64,000 bases of DNA from Ryuthela nishihirai. Taxonomy: Eukaryota > Arthropoda > Arachnida > Araneae > Heptathelidae. Of the stretch, positions 33,630 through 44,034 are shown piece after piece; the first letter of the stretch is position 1; each line of letters starts with the position of its first letter. The stretch lies in the NCBI GenBank assembly GCA_038380435.1, contig JAWZYU010000009.1, forward strand, positions 66,679,901 through 66,743,900, given 5' to 3'. Position numbers and translations under genes: made by a program. The notes beneath the pieces were generated by a model. The model was not told the origin of the DNA, made no database searches, and worked only from the letters and a program-made list of their open reading frames with translations.

Positions 33630-34130
33630 AGTACAATAATTCATCATCTCTTTTATTTCCACGACCAGCGACTAACAGAATTTTTTTTTCTATTTCCAAA
33701 TTTGAAATTGAGATTGAATGGTCACCAATTTGATACGGTCGATGACATTCAGAAGAATGCGACCTAGAACTGAATACAATCACTGCAGCCAAGTTTTTCA
33801 AGTTATTTCAAAAGTTATATAAGCGCCGTATTAAGTGTATTCGGTCTCTCGGAGATTATGTTAAGGATAATAGTCGATAAACATGATGTTCTATCCATTA
33901 TTCTTTTCATTTTATTTCAGCCTCATGACTTCCTTGCCGCAGTGTGTATTTCCCTTCATCTTAACATGTACATTATAACTTTATAAACCTTCCTATTTCT
34001 AACCTTGGTATATTAAACGCATTTAGTGAATTGTTGATGTTTTTAGAATCAATGTGCACTCCGCACTTTGGAGGTTCGAGACAATGATCACTACCTGAGC
34101 TTGAAATGTATTTATTTGAAACTAGCTGAA
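33630..34130. other. AT-rich stretch, no gene seen
   Basis: No supported feature. Confidence 0.4.
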
Positions 34131-34139
34131 CTGCATCCG

Positions 34140-34440
34140 GAGCTTAGCGGACCCCACTTTTAATCTGTATATTTTGTTTTTAACTCCACTAAAGGTTAAT
34201 GAGTTCTGCTCTCTCATTTCAACGCGAAGAACATTCTCCTCCATGTCAAGGGTCCATGCCCATCGTTCCCGACTCCTGGCAGGTCTCTGGAATGAACCAG
34301 TGTCACATTGCTTCTTATGCAGCCGTGCAAACATCTGGTGGTTGGGACTACGCCTCATCAGGTGCCATTCCTGGTACACGCGCACAGCGACTCGCCCATT
34401 GCAGTCAACAGCCCCATAAGCCAGATTCATATCAGACAAC
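34140..34440 (-). pseudogene. DUF4817-type transposon HTH fragment
   Basis: The minus-strand frame begins MSDMNLAYGAVDCNGRVAVR, then VYQEWHLMRRSPNHQMFARL, HKKQCDTGSFQRPARSRERW and LDMEENVLRVEM. This is the pattern of DUF4817 domains of arthropod transposons (adM...YG..gGN...A...Y.erfP.R..P...tF.rl...l.eTGsf), a DNA-binding helix-turn-helix. It is open for 105 codons but the catalytic part is not found, so it is a fragment. Confidence 0.78.
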
Positions 34441-34479
34441 TCTTTCTGACGTCAGCGCGCGAACTCATAGCCAGTGACT

Positions 34480-35660
34480 TCGTCGCAAACTTTCGAGTAT
34501 TTTATTTCAACAGATTTTTGATACTCTGTGGTTCCCATGTACTTAACGGAACGGTACCAAATTTCGTAGGAGGGTTCCCCCTGCCTGACTCCATGTTGAT
34601 TAAAAAATCAGGTCCCTAGCTGCAATGAGACATCTTAAAATAATGCCTTTGGAAATGTTGAAAATCTGGCAACGGCAGCAGATTTAAATGTTATTATGAC
34701 TCTAACTTTGGCCAACAATGATAAGAGTACAGGTCTGCTCAATTCGAGTTCTCTCGCGGTACTCACTCCTATGCAAAAAAGCCGTAAGATGGCGCTCAAA
34801 CACTAGACATATCTAGCCAATCAACCACGTTGTCTGAAAAATTTGCATATTATGCTCTTACCGTTCGAAATTTAAACAGCGATTGTTTTTACATTTCTGA
34901 TTTCTAAGGAGAGTTTTTCGAATCTTATCCAATTTTAAGATGAATCCAGTTATTTTCTGTCGTTTTATTTGCTAACAAAGATTAAAGAGAAAGATTTGTT
35001 TGTGTAGTGTTTGCGCGCCATCTAGCGAGATTTTATATTATATATACTATTCGTAAAGCTGCCTTTTTCGAGCATTTGAACAGGCCTCTATTCTATCATT
35101 TTTGGTCAAGTTCTTAAGTTAGCAGTTAGAGAGTTGAAAATGGCAACAATGAATTTGACAGCAATTACCTTTTCCCGTAGGAATAGCATGGTAAATACGT
35201 TTGCTTCTAGCAAGCCTCCACTTTTGGACTTTAGACTTGAAATCTGGCACTGCAATCCGGACCATAACCAGAAATATTCTCTGAAAATGTGAAGGGTCTA
35301 CTATGATTTCCCAATGAGTTATGGTTGCAACAGACAGACAGACACCTTTTATTATTATAGAAGATGACTGTGCTGCTGATAATTGAAACTCAACAGGTGA
35401 AGTCAATGAATCTGGAACATCACATTCATTTATTTCGTATCCGAAATTTCTGTTAGCCGACATTATCACCGAAAGGCTCATGCCGATTCGAATTTAATTA
35501 TCCGAAAGCATCGACAAGTTTCATTCATATAAACAGTCAAAACGACTTTCCTCCGTGACAAAAAAAAAGATTTATCTTCTTCTTTCCAACTTTACCGGCC
35601 GGTCATCTTTAAGTTTCTATCTTGTTCCCAGAACTCTGGTGACTTCTAGTACTGCCACCA
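34480..35660. other. mixed stretch with one unrecognised minus-strand frame
   Basis: 35119-35481 (minus) is open for 120 codons (MSLSVIMSANRNFGYEINEC...). The composition is protein-like but matches no family I know and it has no neighbours; it may be part of an old transposon. Two CTCF-like cores, AAGATGGCGCTC at about 34786 and GCGCGCCATCTAGCGAG at 35013, lie in this stretch. Confidence 0.25.
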
Positions 35661-35667
35661 TCTTACC

Positions 35668-36010
35668 ACCATCCACTCTATAAAGGGGAAATACCCGTCT
35701 ACTTTATCAAACGACAATATCTGTCCACTCTATCTACTCTACCAAGGGGCGATACCTATCCATCCTATCCAATCTATAAAGGGGCGATACCTCTCCACTC
35801 TATCCACTCTATCAAGGGGCAACACCTGGCCACTCTATCCACTCTATCAAGGGCAACACCTGTCCACTCTATCCACTCTATCAAGGGGACGATACCTGTC
35901 CACTCTATCCACTCTATCAAAGAGCGATACCTGCCCACTCTACCAAGGGTCGATACATGTCCACTCTAGCAAGGGTCGATACCTGCCCACTCGATCCACT
36001 TTACCAAGCG
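35668..36010. repeat. minisatellite, about 36-bp unit
   Basis: Around ten imperfect units of CCACTCTATCCACTCTATCA plus AGGGGCGATACCTGT. Some units lack one CCACTCTAT block, giving about 25-bp short units near the right end. Most regular from 35790 to 35930 and decayed at both edges. Confidence 0.9.
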
Positions 36011-36013
36011 ACG

Positions 36014-36240
36014 AACTCGAGCCGGAAAAGAGTAAAAGGTGGGGTGAACCAAGAGATTGGATTTCCATTATAGTGGGACATTCCAATATAACCCCTTCAT
36101 TTTAGAGGTTTTAAATATTTTTCTTTCAAAATCGTGAAATATGCAGAATCGTTGGTCTCCATTACCTTTACTAGCATCCTCAAGGGAGGGGGGGGGGCAT
36201 GGTCCTCTTTCCCCGCACCTAGATCCGTCCTGCACACAAG
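36014..36240. repeat. dispersed G-run repeat, second subtype, copy 1
   Basis: GCCGGAAAAGAG, AGAGATTGGATTTCCATT, TACTAGCATCCTC, a 10-G run at 36188 and CACCTAGATCCGTCCTG match, in order, 39280-39545. It starts directly where the minisatellite stops. Confidence 0.55.
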
Positions 36241-36244
36241 TGTC

Positions 36245-37530
36245 ACATCTGTTTCATTTACTTGTGTAATTAAAACTTTCAGAAATCGAATGCAAATTAA
36301 GCTCTGCTCATATGTTTTCGTTTTCTCTCAGTGAATAGGTTGAATTGCAAGCAGATATGGCATAGGTTAATGTATTATATTAAAATGTAGGAATAATATA
36401 CGGATTCGGGATTATACGAAACATTTATGTCATCGGAAAAGGTTACTACACTTTGAATACAACTTTCATTGTCTTTTTAGTAATGCAATTTCTAAACTAA
36501 AAGCAATCACAGCCTGTGCCCAAATACTCATTTGTTAAATGATCTCCGATATTTTAATTCCCCTTACTCTCGTAAATTCTAGAAATTGCGATAGAGAACT
36601 TCGCTATGAACACATTGCATAATATTCCTTGTTTCGTTGTAAAGAGGAGAAATATCTCCGAATAGATTCCACATTGTGAGCTTCGACTAATTTCAATTAA
36701 TGCATAAACGCTAACGGCATTAAAACTGACAAATGCAAACGCACCAACTGCCGCGTAGTTGATTATTGGCTAATTTCTTCTGTTTCTCCATTTGTTAACG
36801 ATGGAGTTCAATGTTTATCTCATTCCTATTCAGCTCAGTTTGGCATTACTAAGGTAATTAATACGACGAATTAAATTCTGCAGAGAAATTGTCGACCTGT
36901 ATTCGTATTTGTTCTCGCGGTTTGTTAAAACCCGGTGAATTACAACCTTAGTGATATAGTTTCGGCTCAGTCAATATAGTCAGTCATTAGAGACCGATTC
37001 TGGAAAGGGAATTTAATAATATGACATTTTGAAAAACATAAAAAAAGAATGACGTGAAGATTTCGCGTTAGAATATTGCAGATTTTTGCATTAAGGTGTA
37101 CAAACAGGTGTTCTAGGTGTTCCGTATAAAACTATGGGACACTGCATAAAAGGGGCTCGATTTTAGAGGTGATCTGCTGTCCGCCTTCAGATATTCAACA
37201 TTTTTGTTCGTAGAGAGGCAAATTAAAGCTTCATTTTGGTTTCGGTAGTTATTGACAGAATATTACGATTCGCATTTTCTGAATCTCCCAATAGCATTAA
37301 TAGAATCTTATATCGGTAGAAAAAAAGAGGTAAAAAATTCCAAAACTTTAAAGGAATATTGAAAGAAATCTATGCAAGATTTTTTTAAGTTTAGTGATAG
37401 AGTTTCATGGTTAGGAGGTTTATGCTGGCTACAATTATTTTCTTCTTTACTCCAAGTCTTGTTGTGTGAGAAAACGCAACAGTTTTGTTTAAAGAGATTA
37501 ATGAAAAATTATTTTTGTGTTTTATATGTA
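36245..37530. other. AT-rich stretch, no gene seen
   Basis: Overlapping frames near 37372-37615 on both strands suggest chance. No feature supported. Confidence 0.4.
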
Positions 37531-37658
37531 CCAGCAATAACTTTGGGCTCAATTTTCCGAGCCTGAATTCGATATGGGGAAATATTTTCTGACTCATCGT
37601 AATATATATATACATATGTGTACGTGATATATATATATGTTACCGCTAAAGCTCGAAA

Positions 37659-37770
37659 GCCGTTAATGTGCACATTACCTAGCTAATCTGCGGATTAACT
37701 GATTTGCTCCGTTAACGTGCGGAATCAAGAGTTTTCCGCATTTTACCTAGGTAATGTGCACATTAACGGC
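37659..37770. repeat. nested 112-bp inverted-repeat unit in left arm
   Basis: The 24-base ends, starting GCCGTTAATGTGCACATTAC and ending GTAATGTGCACATTAACGGC, are perfect inverted copies. The core TAATGTGCACATTA is itself a palindrome. The mirror unit is at 38902-39013 in the right arm, with one mismatch. A small MITE inside a larger one, or a modular terminus, are both possible. Confidence 0.8.
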
Positions 37771-37865
37771 TTCCGTATCGTTAAAGTTCAAAAGTTTGTT
37801 TCTCTCATAGTGGTGAATCTCTTGAATATGAATCTTCGTGTCACGTGATTCATTCGTCCGCATTA

Positions 37866-38382
37866 TAATATATATGTTAGGGGTAACATATATATATGTT
37901 AGCGGTAACATATATATATATGTTAAAGCGGTAGCATATATATATGTTAAAGCGGTAACATATATATATGTTTAAGCGTATGTTAGGGGTAATATATGTT
38001 ACCGCTAACATATATATATATGTTAGGGGTAACATATATTACCTCTAACATATATATATATGTTATATATATTACCTCTAACATATATATATATATGTTA
38101 GCGGTAACATATATATGTTACCGCTAACATATATATATATGTTAGGGGTAACATATATTACCTCTAACATATATATATATGTTATATATATTACCTCTAA
38201 CATATATATATATGTATATATATATATGTTAGAGGTTTAACATATATATATGTTACCGCTAACATATATATATGTTAGCGGTAACATATATATATGTTAA
38301 AGCGGTAACATATATATATATGTTAAAGCGGTAACATATATATATGTTTAAGCGTATGTTAGGGGTAATATATGTTACCGCT
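37866..38382. repeat. palindromic AT-rich satellite made of terminus-like units
   Basis: Units alternate TATATATATGTTAGCGGTAA, GTTACCGCTAACATATATAT and variants with GGGG or CCTC. The GTTACCGCTAA core is the outer terminus of the foldback element. Two higher-order blocks repeat: GTTAAAGCGGTAACATATAT...GTATGTTAGGGGTAATATAT at 37945-38011 and 38315-38382, and a block of roughly 115 bp at 38000-38215. Confidence 0.88.
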
Positions 38383-38677
38383 AAAGTGCAGAAATCAGTT
38401 ATTCTACAGATTATCTAGGTATTGTGCAGATTAACTAGGGTGATCCGTTAACGTGCGGAAAATTGTTTCATTTCTCAAATTACCTAGGTAATCTGCAAAT
38501 TACCTGGATAATCTGCACATTACCTACTAGGCACTCGTTAAAGTGAAAATGAGATCTTTGCTGGAACAACAGGAACGTTTCTGTACGCTTAAATTAACAT
38601 AATGTTATTTATCTAGTGTCCGAGAGTAGAGTTGAAACCAGGGTCATCCCTCTGTCAACATGAATCAGTCGTCCGAA

Positions 38678-38808
38678 TTATAAAAAAAACGCCCCCAAAA
38701 TGAGCAGGCCAAGTGAGAACGAATCATTTTAGTGATTCGTTATCAAGAATGAATCACTTTACCGATTCGTTCTCACTTGGCCTCCGCTCATCCGGGGCGT
38801 TTTTTATA
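38678..38808. repeat. hairpin inside the foldback element
   Basis: AGGCCAAGTGAGAACGAATC (from 38706) is mirrored by GATTCGTTCTCACTTGGCCT (38764). The outer parts ACGCCCCC...TGAGC and GCTCATCCGGGGCGT extend the stem with some mismatches, around a 10-base loop TTATCAAGAA. Confidence 0.8.
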
Positions 38809-39279
38809 ATGCGGACGAGTGAATCACGTGACACGAAGATTCATATTCAAGAGATTCACCACTATGAGAGAAACAAACTTTTGAGCTTTAACGATACGGA
38901 AGCCGTTAATGTGCACATTACCTAGGTAAAATGCGGAAAACTCTTGATTCCGCATGTTAACGGAGCAAATCAGTTAATCTGCAGATTAGCTAAGTAATGT
39001 GCACATTAACGGCTTTCGAGCTTTAGCGGTAACATATACATAAATTCTGTCCGTATTAATTTATTTTATTCATATATTATTAATTATAATAATTTTAGGA
39101 CAAAATTGAAATGTTAAGGCTTTTGAAACGAAAAATATTAGCAATACTAATAGAAACCAAAAGTTAATATCATTATAAATGCAAAGAGCCATTCATTTAT
39201 TAAAGATGGCAAATATGTAAAAATAATTAAAAGCGGTATTAGGATTATTTTTAATTACTAAAAATTGATTAAAGGCACG

Positions 39280-39545
39280 GCCAGATCTGGAAAAAATAAA
39301 GGCAAGGGGGGGAGGGAAAGAGATTGGATTTCCATTGCAATGTGCAATGTAACATATCTACCTTTTTTCAGAAGTTTAAAAAAAAATTCTTGAAAAATGG
39401 GGGAAATATACACTAGTAATTTTTGGATACATCCTTACTAGCATTCGATGCACCTCTTTTGAGAATGCTAGTAAGGTAAAGGGGACTAGGGGGGGGGGGC
39501 TGAATCTTGGGAGGCATGTTCCCCCCCCCCCCCTAGATCCTACCC
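39280..39545. repeat. dispersed G-run repeat, second subtype, copy 2
   Basis: GCCAGATCTGGAAAAAA, GGAAAGAGATTGGATTTCCA, ACTAGCATTCGATGC, an 11-G run at 39489, a 13-C run at 39521 and CCTAGATCCTACCCTG. Same order as 36014-36240. GAATGCTAGTAAGGTAAAG inverts part of an earlier block (CCTTACTAGCATTC), so this copy can also fold locally. Confidence 0.55.
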
Positions 39546-39559
39546 TGTTTAAAGATTTA

Positions 39560-40180
39560 TACTCAAGAACATTTTATATTTTTACTTAATTTTTTTCTTC
39601 CTGAAAGGGAATTGGGACAAAAATATTAAAGATTGCATAAAAGTAGAATTCAACATAAGCGCAACTGTGATTATTTAAGAAATAGAATTACATTTAATAA
39701 TAATAATTCTATTCATTGAGCAATTATAAGGCAATTATTAAAATGTATGATTAACTCTTCTTGATGAATTCAACACAAATATGCATTAAGCTTTAAATTT
39801 GTTAATAGACTTTCAAAAAATGCTTTTTTTTTAAAATATCGATTATGTTAGGTTTTTAAATAAGTTACGTCATTTTCCCAGCTGTAACTTTGAGGCTTCA
39901 TATCTTTGTTTAAAATAAAATTTATTAATCAAAATAAGCTCGATTATAATAAACACATTTTTACCGATGTACCTGACAATTACAAGAGCATTTATACCAT
40001 TTTTGAAAAAAAAAGTTAAAATGGCTAGTTTTTTTTGAGTCATTGAACCGTTTGATGGCATTTTCAATTACTGTTTGGTTGGAAAATGGTACCTCCTAGA
40101 GGAAACTGTAGAGAGATTTGAAAAGGTGGTAGTCGGGGGGAGGGATGATTGGTGAAGAGATTGCGTGTGGGAGTGCTTCG
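39560..40180. other. AT-rich stretch, no gene seen
   Basis: No feature supported. Confidence 0.4.
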
Positions 40181-40189
40181 TATCATAAG

Positions 40190-40900
40190 TGGTTCAATTT
40201 CCTGAGAGTGATTTAGGAAACTTTACGAAGCATTGTGGAGTAGAATTGGGCCTTTTCAATTCACCAATGCAATGTATTGGGGAAGTTTCTAGTGGACAGT
40301 GCTCAATTCACGACAGTATTTTTCTGCTATTTCGCCATGTTTTAGGATGTGTGGATGATATCAGTTGCAACCCACGAAACAGTGACCACAACTTTCTGTT
40401 GGTGGAGACTGGGTTTTGGTACTTCATCTCTGTCGAGCCACTGGGCTGATCATCTGCAGTTGTCTTACAGAATCCATTTTTCATCCCACGTAATGATTCG
40501 ATCGAGAAAGGAGTCATTCTTGTTTCTTATGATCAGGAAAAGGCAGAACTCCAGTCGATGATTTTGTTATTTTTCATCCAGTTCGTGGCCCATCCACTTG
40601 TCAAGCTTCTTGACGATTGTATCGAGATGCAGAAAATAGTTGAAATTCATATGCCGAACTCTTCCGCAATTTCTTGCGTCGCTTTTCGTGGATCGCTTCA
40701 ACTGAGGCTTTCAGGCGTCCATCATCACAGATGGAAGAACGTCCGCTACTTTAACTTCGAGGCTCACATCTCGTGATCAAAACTTTTGAAACCAGCATTT
40801 TGAGCTTTCATCATCTGATCTTTTCCCATGCTTTGTTTATGGTACAGTTGCCTCGCTTGCTTTGTGGCCCAGTTTAAACTCGTGTTGCAAAATTGTTTGC
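40190..40900 (-). pseudogene. mariner transposase remnant
   Basis: Read on the minus strand: DPRKATQEIAEEFGI (second HTH), then SLTSGWATNWMKNNK, then in shifted frames TRMTPFSIES matching RNKNDPFLDRIVTGDEKW of irritans/mellifera mariners. DNCR, SAQWLDRDEVPKP and QKVVVTVSW follow, matching YDN..RSAQWLD.DE.PK.F....HQKKVMVTVWW. The first catalytic aspartate region is present but out of frame, and the end is lost near 40190. Multiple frameshifts. It is clearly distinct from the remnants at 15.2, 18.6 and 33.2 kb. Confidence 0.82.
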
Positions 40901-40904
40901 AGCT

Positions 40905-41955
40905 TTTATCCTTGCTTCACCCAAAACCGCAAGTAACGAATTAGATTTTTTACAAGGTAGATTTTACAAAATATACACTGAATCACGTGTCTCAAATCAA
41001 TAAAACACTGTCTATATACACCACAATAAGCACGAAAACCTAAACTTAACCAAGAAATACATTAAAATTGACACAAACTAATATAATATAAAATAATTAA
41101 TTAAAATAAAGTTCGTTTCAAATTCAGTTTTCAGAGAGTTGAAATCTAAAATGTTAATAATAAAAATTAAAATAGTAACTACATAGAAAAAAATATTAAC
41201 GTATTTTAAACGTTATTCCTAGGAGCATCAAATTAGATTAGATTAAACAATTATGAATTAAAAATAATATAATAATTTAAAAATTTATATATACATATAT
41301 TAAATATTAAAAATACTCTTTTCTTCTTCTGCTCTATGTAGAGCATAAAGGTGGGATTTCTGTCCGAAATGCTGTTACCCTAGAGGTATAAAAGAATCGA
41401 CGGAAAAGTAGAATTGGTTTCTCTGTAGATCATTGTTTAGGGAGGCAAAAGTCATCAGAAATTTGATTGTTAAAAAACTGAATTGAGTGGTAAATCATTA
41501 TAAAAACATCTTGTGAGATCTTAGATGTGTTATTCCAATATGTCTAATTGCTGAGAACCTTAGAGGTATTGTCCCAATGCCCGTGCTTATTTTTTTGCTA
41601 GAGAAAATATACTACATATGCCAGTAGTGGTTCAAATAACTAAAGTCCATTTACCCATATGATTGTATTGGTTACTTCTAGCATTGTAGTAGTGAGGACA
41701 TTGAATAAAATTACGATGAGCTGTATCAATAGAAAGGCAGTGAGATCCGAGATTAAAGTTAGATTGCAACTTCCGTTATGAAATCAGTAAAGAAGCGACC
41801 CTCATCATGATAAAAATCAGTTAAAAATACGCGAGGAGTGTAAGAACTTCATAGGAGTTGTAAGTCGCTGTAAGTAGAGAATTTTATTAGAGAAAGCTGA
41901 GGATTTTTCAATAGTTATAAGTATTGAGAAACCTCAAAGTGAGTTTAAAAAAAAA
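40905..41955. other. AT-rich stretch, no gene seen
   Basis: No feature supported; A-run at 41949-41958 before the SINE. Confidence 0.4.
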
Positions 41956-41961
41956 AAATAA

Positions 41962-42146
41962 ATACCCCCTCAAGCAGCTGCTTTCCACAGAGGTATGACA
42001 GGAACCTGTCAGTTTATATGCCGTAGTAGAAGATCTGAGAAGATGGCAGGGCCTCAGCAGAAAAACGACACATACATCCATGCCTTCCCGGGGCTCGAAC
42101 CCATATCCCTTAGATCAGTAGCCAAGCGCGTTAACCACTCGGCCTT
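41962..42146 (-). mobile_element. SINE-B, nearly full-length
   Basis: On the minus strand: GGCCGAGTGGTTAACGCGCT, CTACTGATCTAAGGGATATG, GGTTCGAGCCCCGGG, then the body and the tail GCAGCTGCTTGAGGGGGTAT. The first bases of the head (CCCGT) are missing, where T-rich sequence and then a palindromic MITE follow within 11 bp. Confidence 0.88.
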
Positions 42147-42156
42147 TTTACAGCTG

Positions 42157-42415
42157 TACTGTCGCTCAAAAAAGTATCCAAACACTAGGGTTGATTACAG
42201 AATTCAGAAAAAATATCTGGCAACGATTTTTTTAGAAATTAGTGATCTGGCAACCTTCGTGTCACGTGACACGAAGGAATTAGTGATCTGGCAACCTTCG
42301 TGTCACGTGACACGAAGGTTGCCAGATCACTAATTTCTAAAAAAATCGTTGCCAGATATTTTTTCTGAATTCTGTAATCAACCCTAGTGTTTGGATACTT
42401 TTTTGAGCGACTGTA
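42157..42415. mobile_element. palindromic MITE, family C, with doubled centre
   Basis: Ends TACTGTCGCTCAAAAAAGTA and TACTTTTTTGAGCGACTGTA. The arms (GGTTGATTACAGAATTCAGA, AAAATATCTGGCAACGATTT, TTAGAAATTAGTGATCTGGC) are inverted nearly perfectly. The central hairpin with TTCGTGTCACGTGACACGAA is present twice, so this copy is 259 bp against 216 bp at 53.8 kb. Confidence 0.9.
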
Positions 42416-42419
42416 CTCG

Positions 42420-43610
42420 GGGAAGGGATGAACATGAAAGTAAACCAGCTCGTTTGGAGGACATTCACCTATTGCTTCTTTTTTATCTGAAGGGTTATGT
42501 TTTCACTGGTGGCACGGAAGTGAGCATTATCTACGTTATGGTGTCACTGTCACATTAGAAATTGGCGATTCTGTATCAGGATTGATTTGAGGCACAAAAT
42601 ATTTTTATTAAAGGTTTTTCAAACCATTTTCTGATTTGTTATAGAATGAACACTAAACATTCCAATAGGGCTTTAAGATGTGTCATATAAATGTTACTTA
42701 GAAATAATAAATTTCAAATGTCTAAAAATATTTATTTTCAAAATTTTTAATATGCTGACCATAGCTATCACAGAAAAATTCTCAGTTAATTGAGTCATAG
42801 TGAGATTTATTTCCTAGAGATAATAAAGGTAAAATGATTTTATTATGGATAATGAAAAAGTGAGAATTTTTATTTTTACTAATTTCGTAGTTCTTTTTAC
42901 TTGAACTTTGAAACGATGCTAACACGATATGTATCAAACAAAAGTTTGTCGAGAAACATAGATTTCAGAATTTTACTGCCCCCCCCCCCCCAACTTCTAA
43001 AAAAATGCCGAGCGTTTCTAAATTTTATTTTTCGAACACTCTCATACTCAATCACAGAAACACATCATATGAAAGCTTATTATTTGGAAATATTCAACCC
43101 TTCTCTCAGTATAATTGTTTTCAACATTCTGTTGTTACATGACGCTATTAATATGCAATCGAGAGAGAAAATAAATTATAGGATTCATTGTTAGTAAGCA
43201 GTTAAAATTTGCAATGATTAATGGTTTTTGCAATGTTGTTAAAGTATATTTCTACGTGCTGAGTTTCTCAAGAGGATCTATGTATTATTGGCACGGTTAA
43301 TTTTTTTGACTTTCCTCAGCAGAAAAAAAAATGAATTTTGAAACCTTATTCTGAAGTAACTAAGAAAAACTAATCATTTTACATACCAAACAAAAGAGTA
43401 TTTACATTCCGAATACCAAAATACAGTAGAAATTTGTTATCCGGACCCCAAATATCCGATTTTCGATTATACGTAAAGCATGACACGTTTTGAAAAATGA
43501 CTCAGAGTTCTTTCATTTGTTAATTTTGAATGTAATATTTTACTTTATTTATATGATTACACAAAACTGAATTTTTTAATGTTTTTTTTTTTTTTTTTTT
43601 TTGCTGTGAT
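42420..43610. other. AT-rich stretch, no gene seen
   Basis: Contains a 13-C run at 42979 and a long T run at about 43579-43602. Frame 42901-43194 is unrecognised. Confidence 0.4.
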
Positions 43611-43625
43611 ACTTGCTTTAATATA

Positions 43626-44016
43626 GGGGCGGGGGTGGCTCAGTCGGTAGCGCGCCAGGCTCGTAATCTGTAGTTCCCAGGTTCGAGTCCAGCTGGGTCA
43701 GCGTTGAGATTTATCTCCGCAAAATTCCCCGCCCTGCCCACGGTCAGTAGGGGACACCGATGGGCTTGGAAAGGCCGCCGTCCGTTGGATGGGACGTTAA
43801 GCCGTGGCCCCGTGTGCGTGAGAGACATACCCTGTGCACGTTAAAGAACACACTGGATGGCCTTGACGGGAGGCTACCATCTGTCTCCCAACAGCTGTTC
43901 CAGTGGGTCCCCTCCCCCAACCTTCTCTGAGCCTTCGGGGTCCTTGTGATCTGGCCATTTAGCCCATGGTGTGCAAAAAAGTGCCGCTCAGAGGTAAAAC
44001 AACCCAACAACCCAAA
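43626..44016 (+). mobile_element. SINE-A, best-preserved copy, 12-bp target duplication
   Basis: GGTGGCTCAGTCGGTAGCGC, GCCAGGCTCGTAATCTGTAG, TTCCCAGGTTCGAGTCC, then GTCAGCGTTGAGATTTATCT and the whole body to AAAACAACCCAACAACCCAAA. TGCTTTAATATA occurs at 43614-43625 and 44017-44028, a perfect target duplication. This copy is the best guide to the family consensus of about 390 bp. Confidence 0.93.
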
Positions 44017-44034
44017 TGCTTTAATATATTATAA

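Larger units (their letters stand above)
37640..39032. mobile_element. 1.4-kb foldback element with internal satellite
   Basis: The arms 37640-37868 and 38804-39032 (229 bp each) are near-perfect reverse complements. They start TTACCGCTAAAGCTCGAAAG and end GCTTTCGAGCTTTAGCGGTAA. Inside are an AT-rich satellite (37866-38382), a diverged arm-like segment (about 38370-38680: TTACCGCTAAAGTGCAG, GTTAACGTGCGGAAAA) and a hairpin (38678-38808). No coding capacity. TA-rich DNA at both edges hides any target duplication; ATATACATA occurs on both sides but not at clean junctions. I do not recognise the family. Confidence 0.85.
37535..39190. repeat. family J repeat interrupted by the foldback element
   Basis: Left part (37540-37620): TTTGGGCTCAATTTTCCGAG, GATATGGGGAAATATTTTCT. 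Right part (39045-39190): TTTATTTTATTCATATATTA, AGGACAAAATTGAAATG and AAATATTAGCAATACTAATA. Joined, these match 21440-21460 plus 21690-21900. The foldback between them is thus an insertion into an older repeat. Confidence 0.7.

Noticed and set aside
37866..38382. CRISPR-like array
   Set aside because: The units are palindromic AT-rich satellite without unique spacers, and the genome is eukaryotic.
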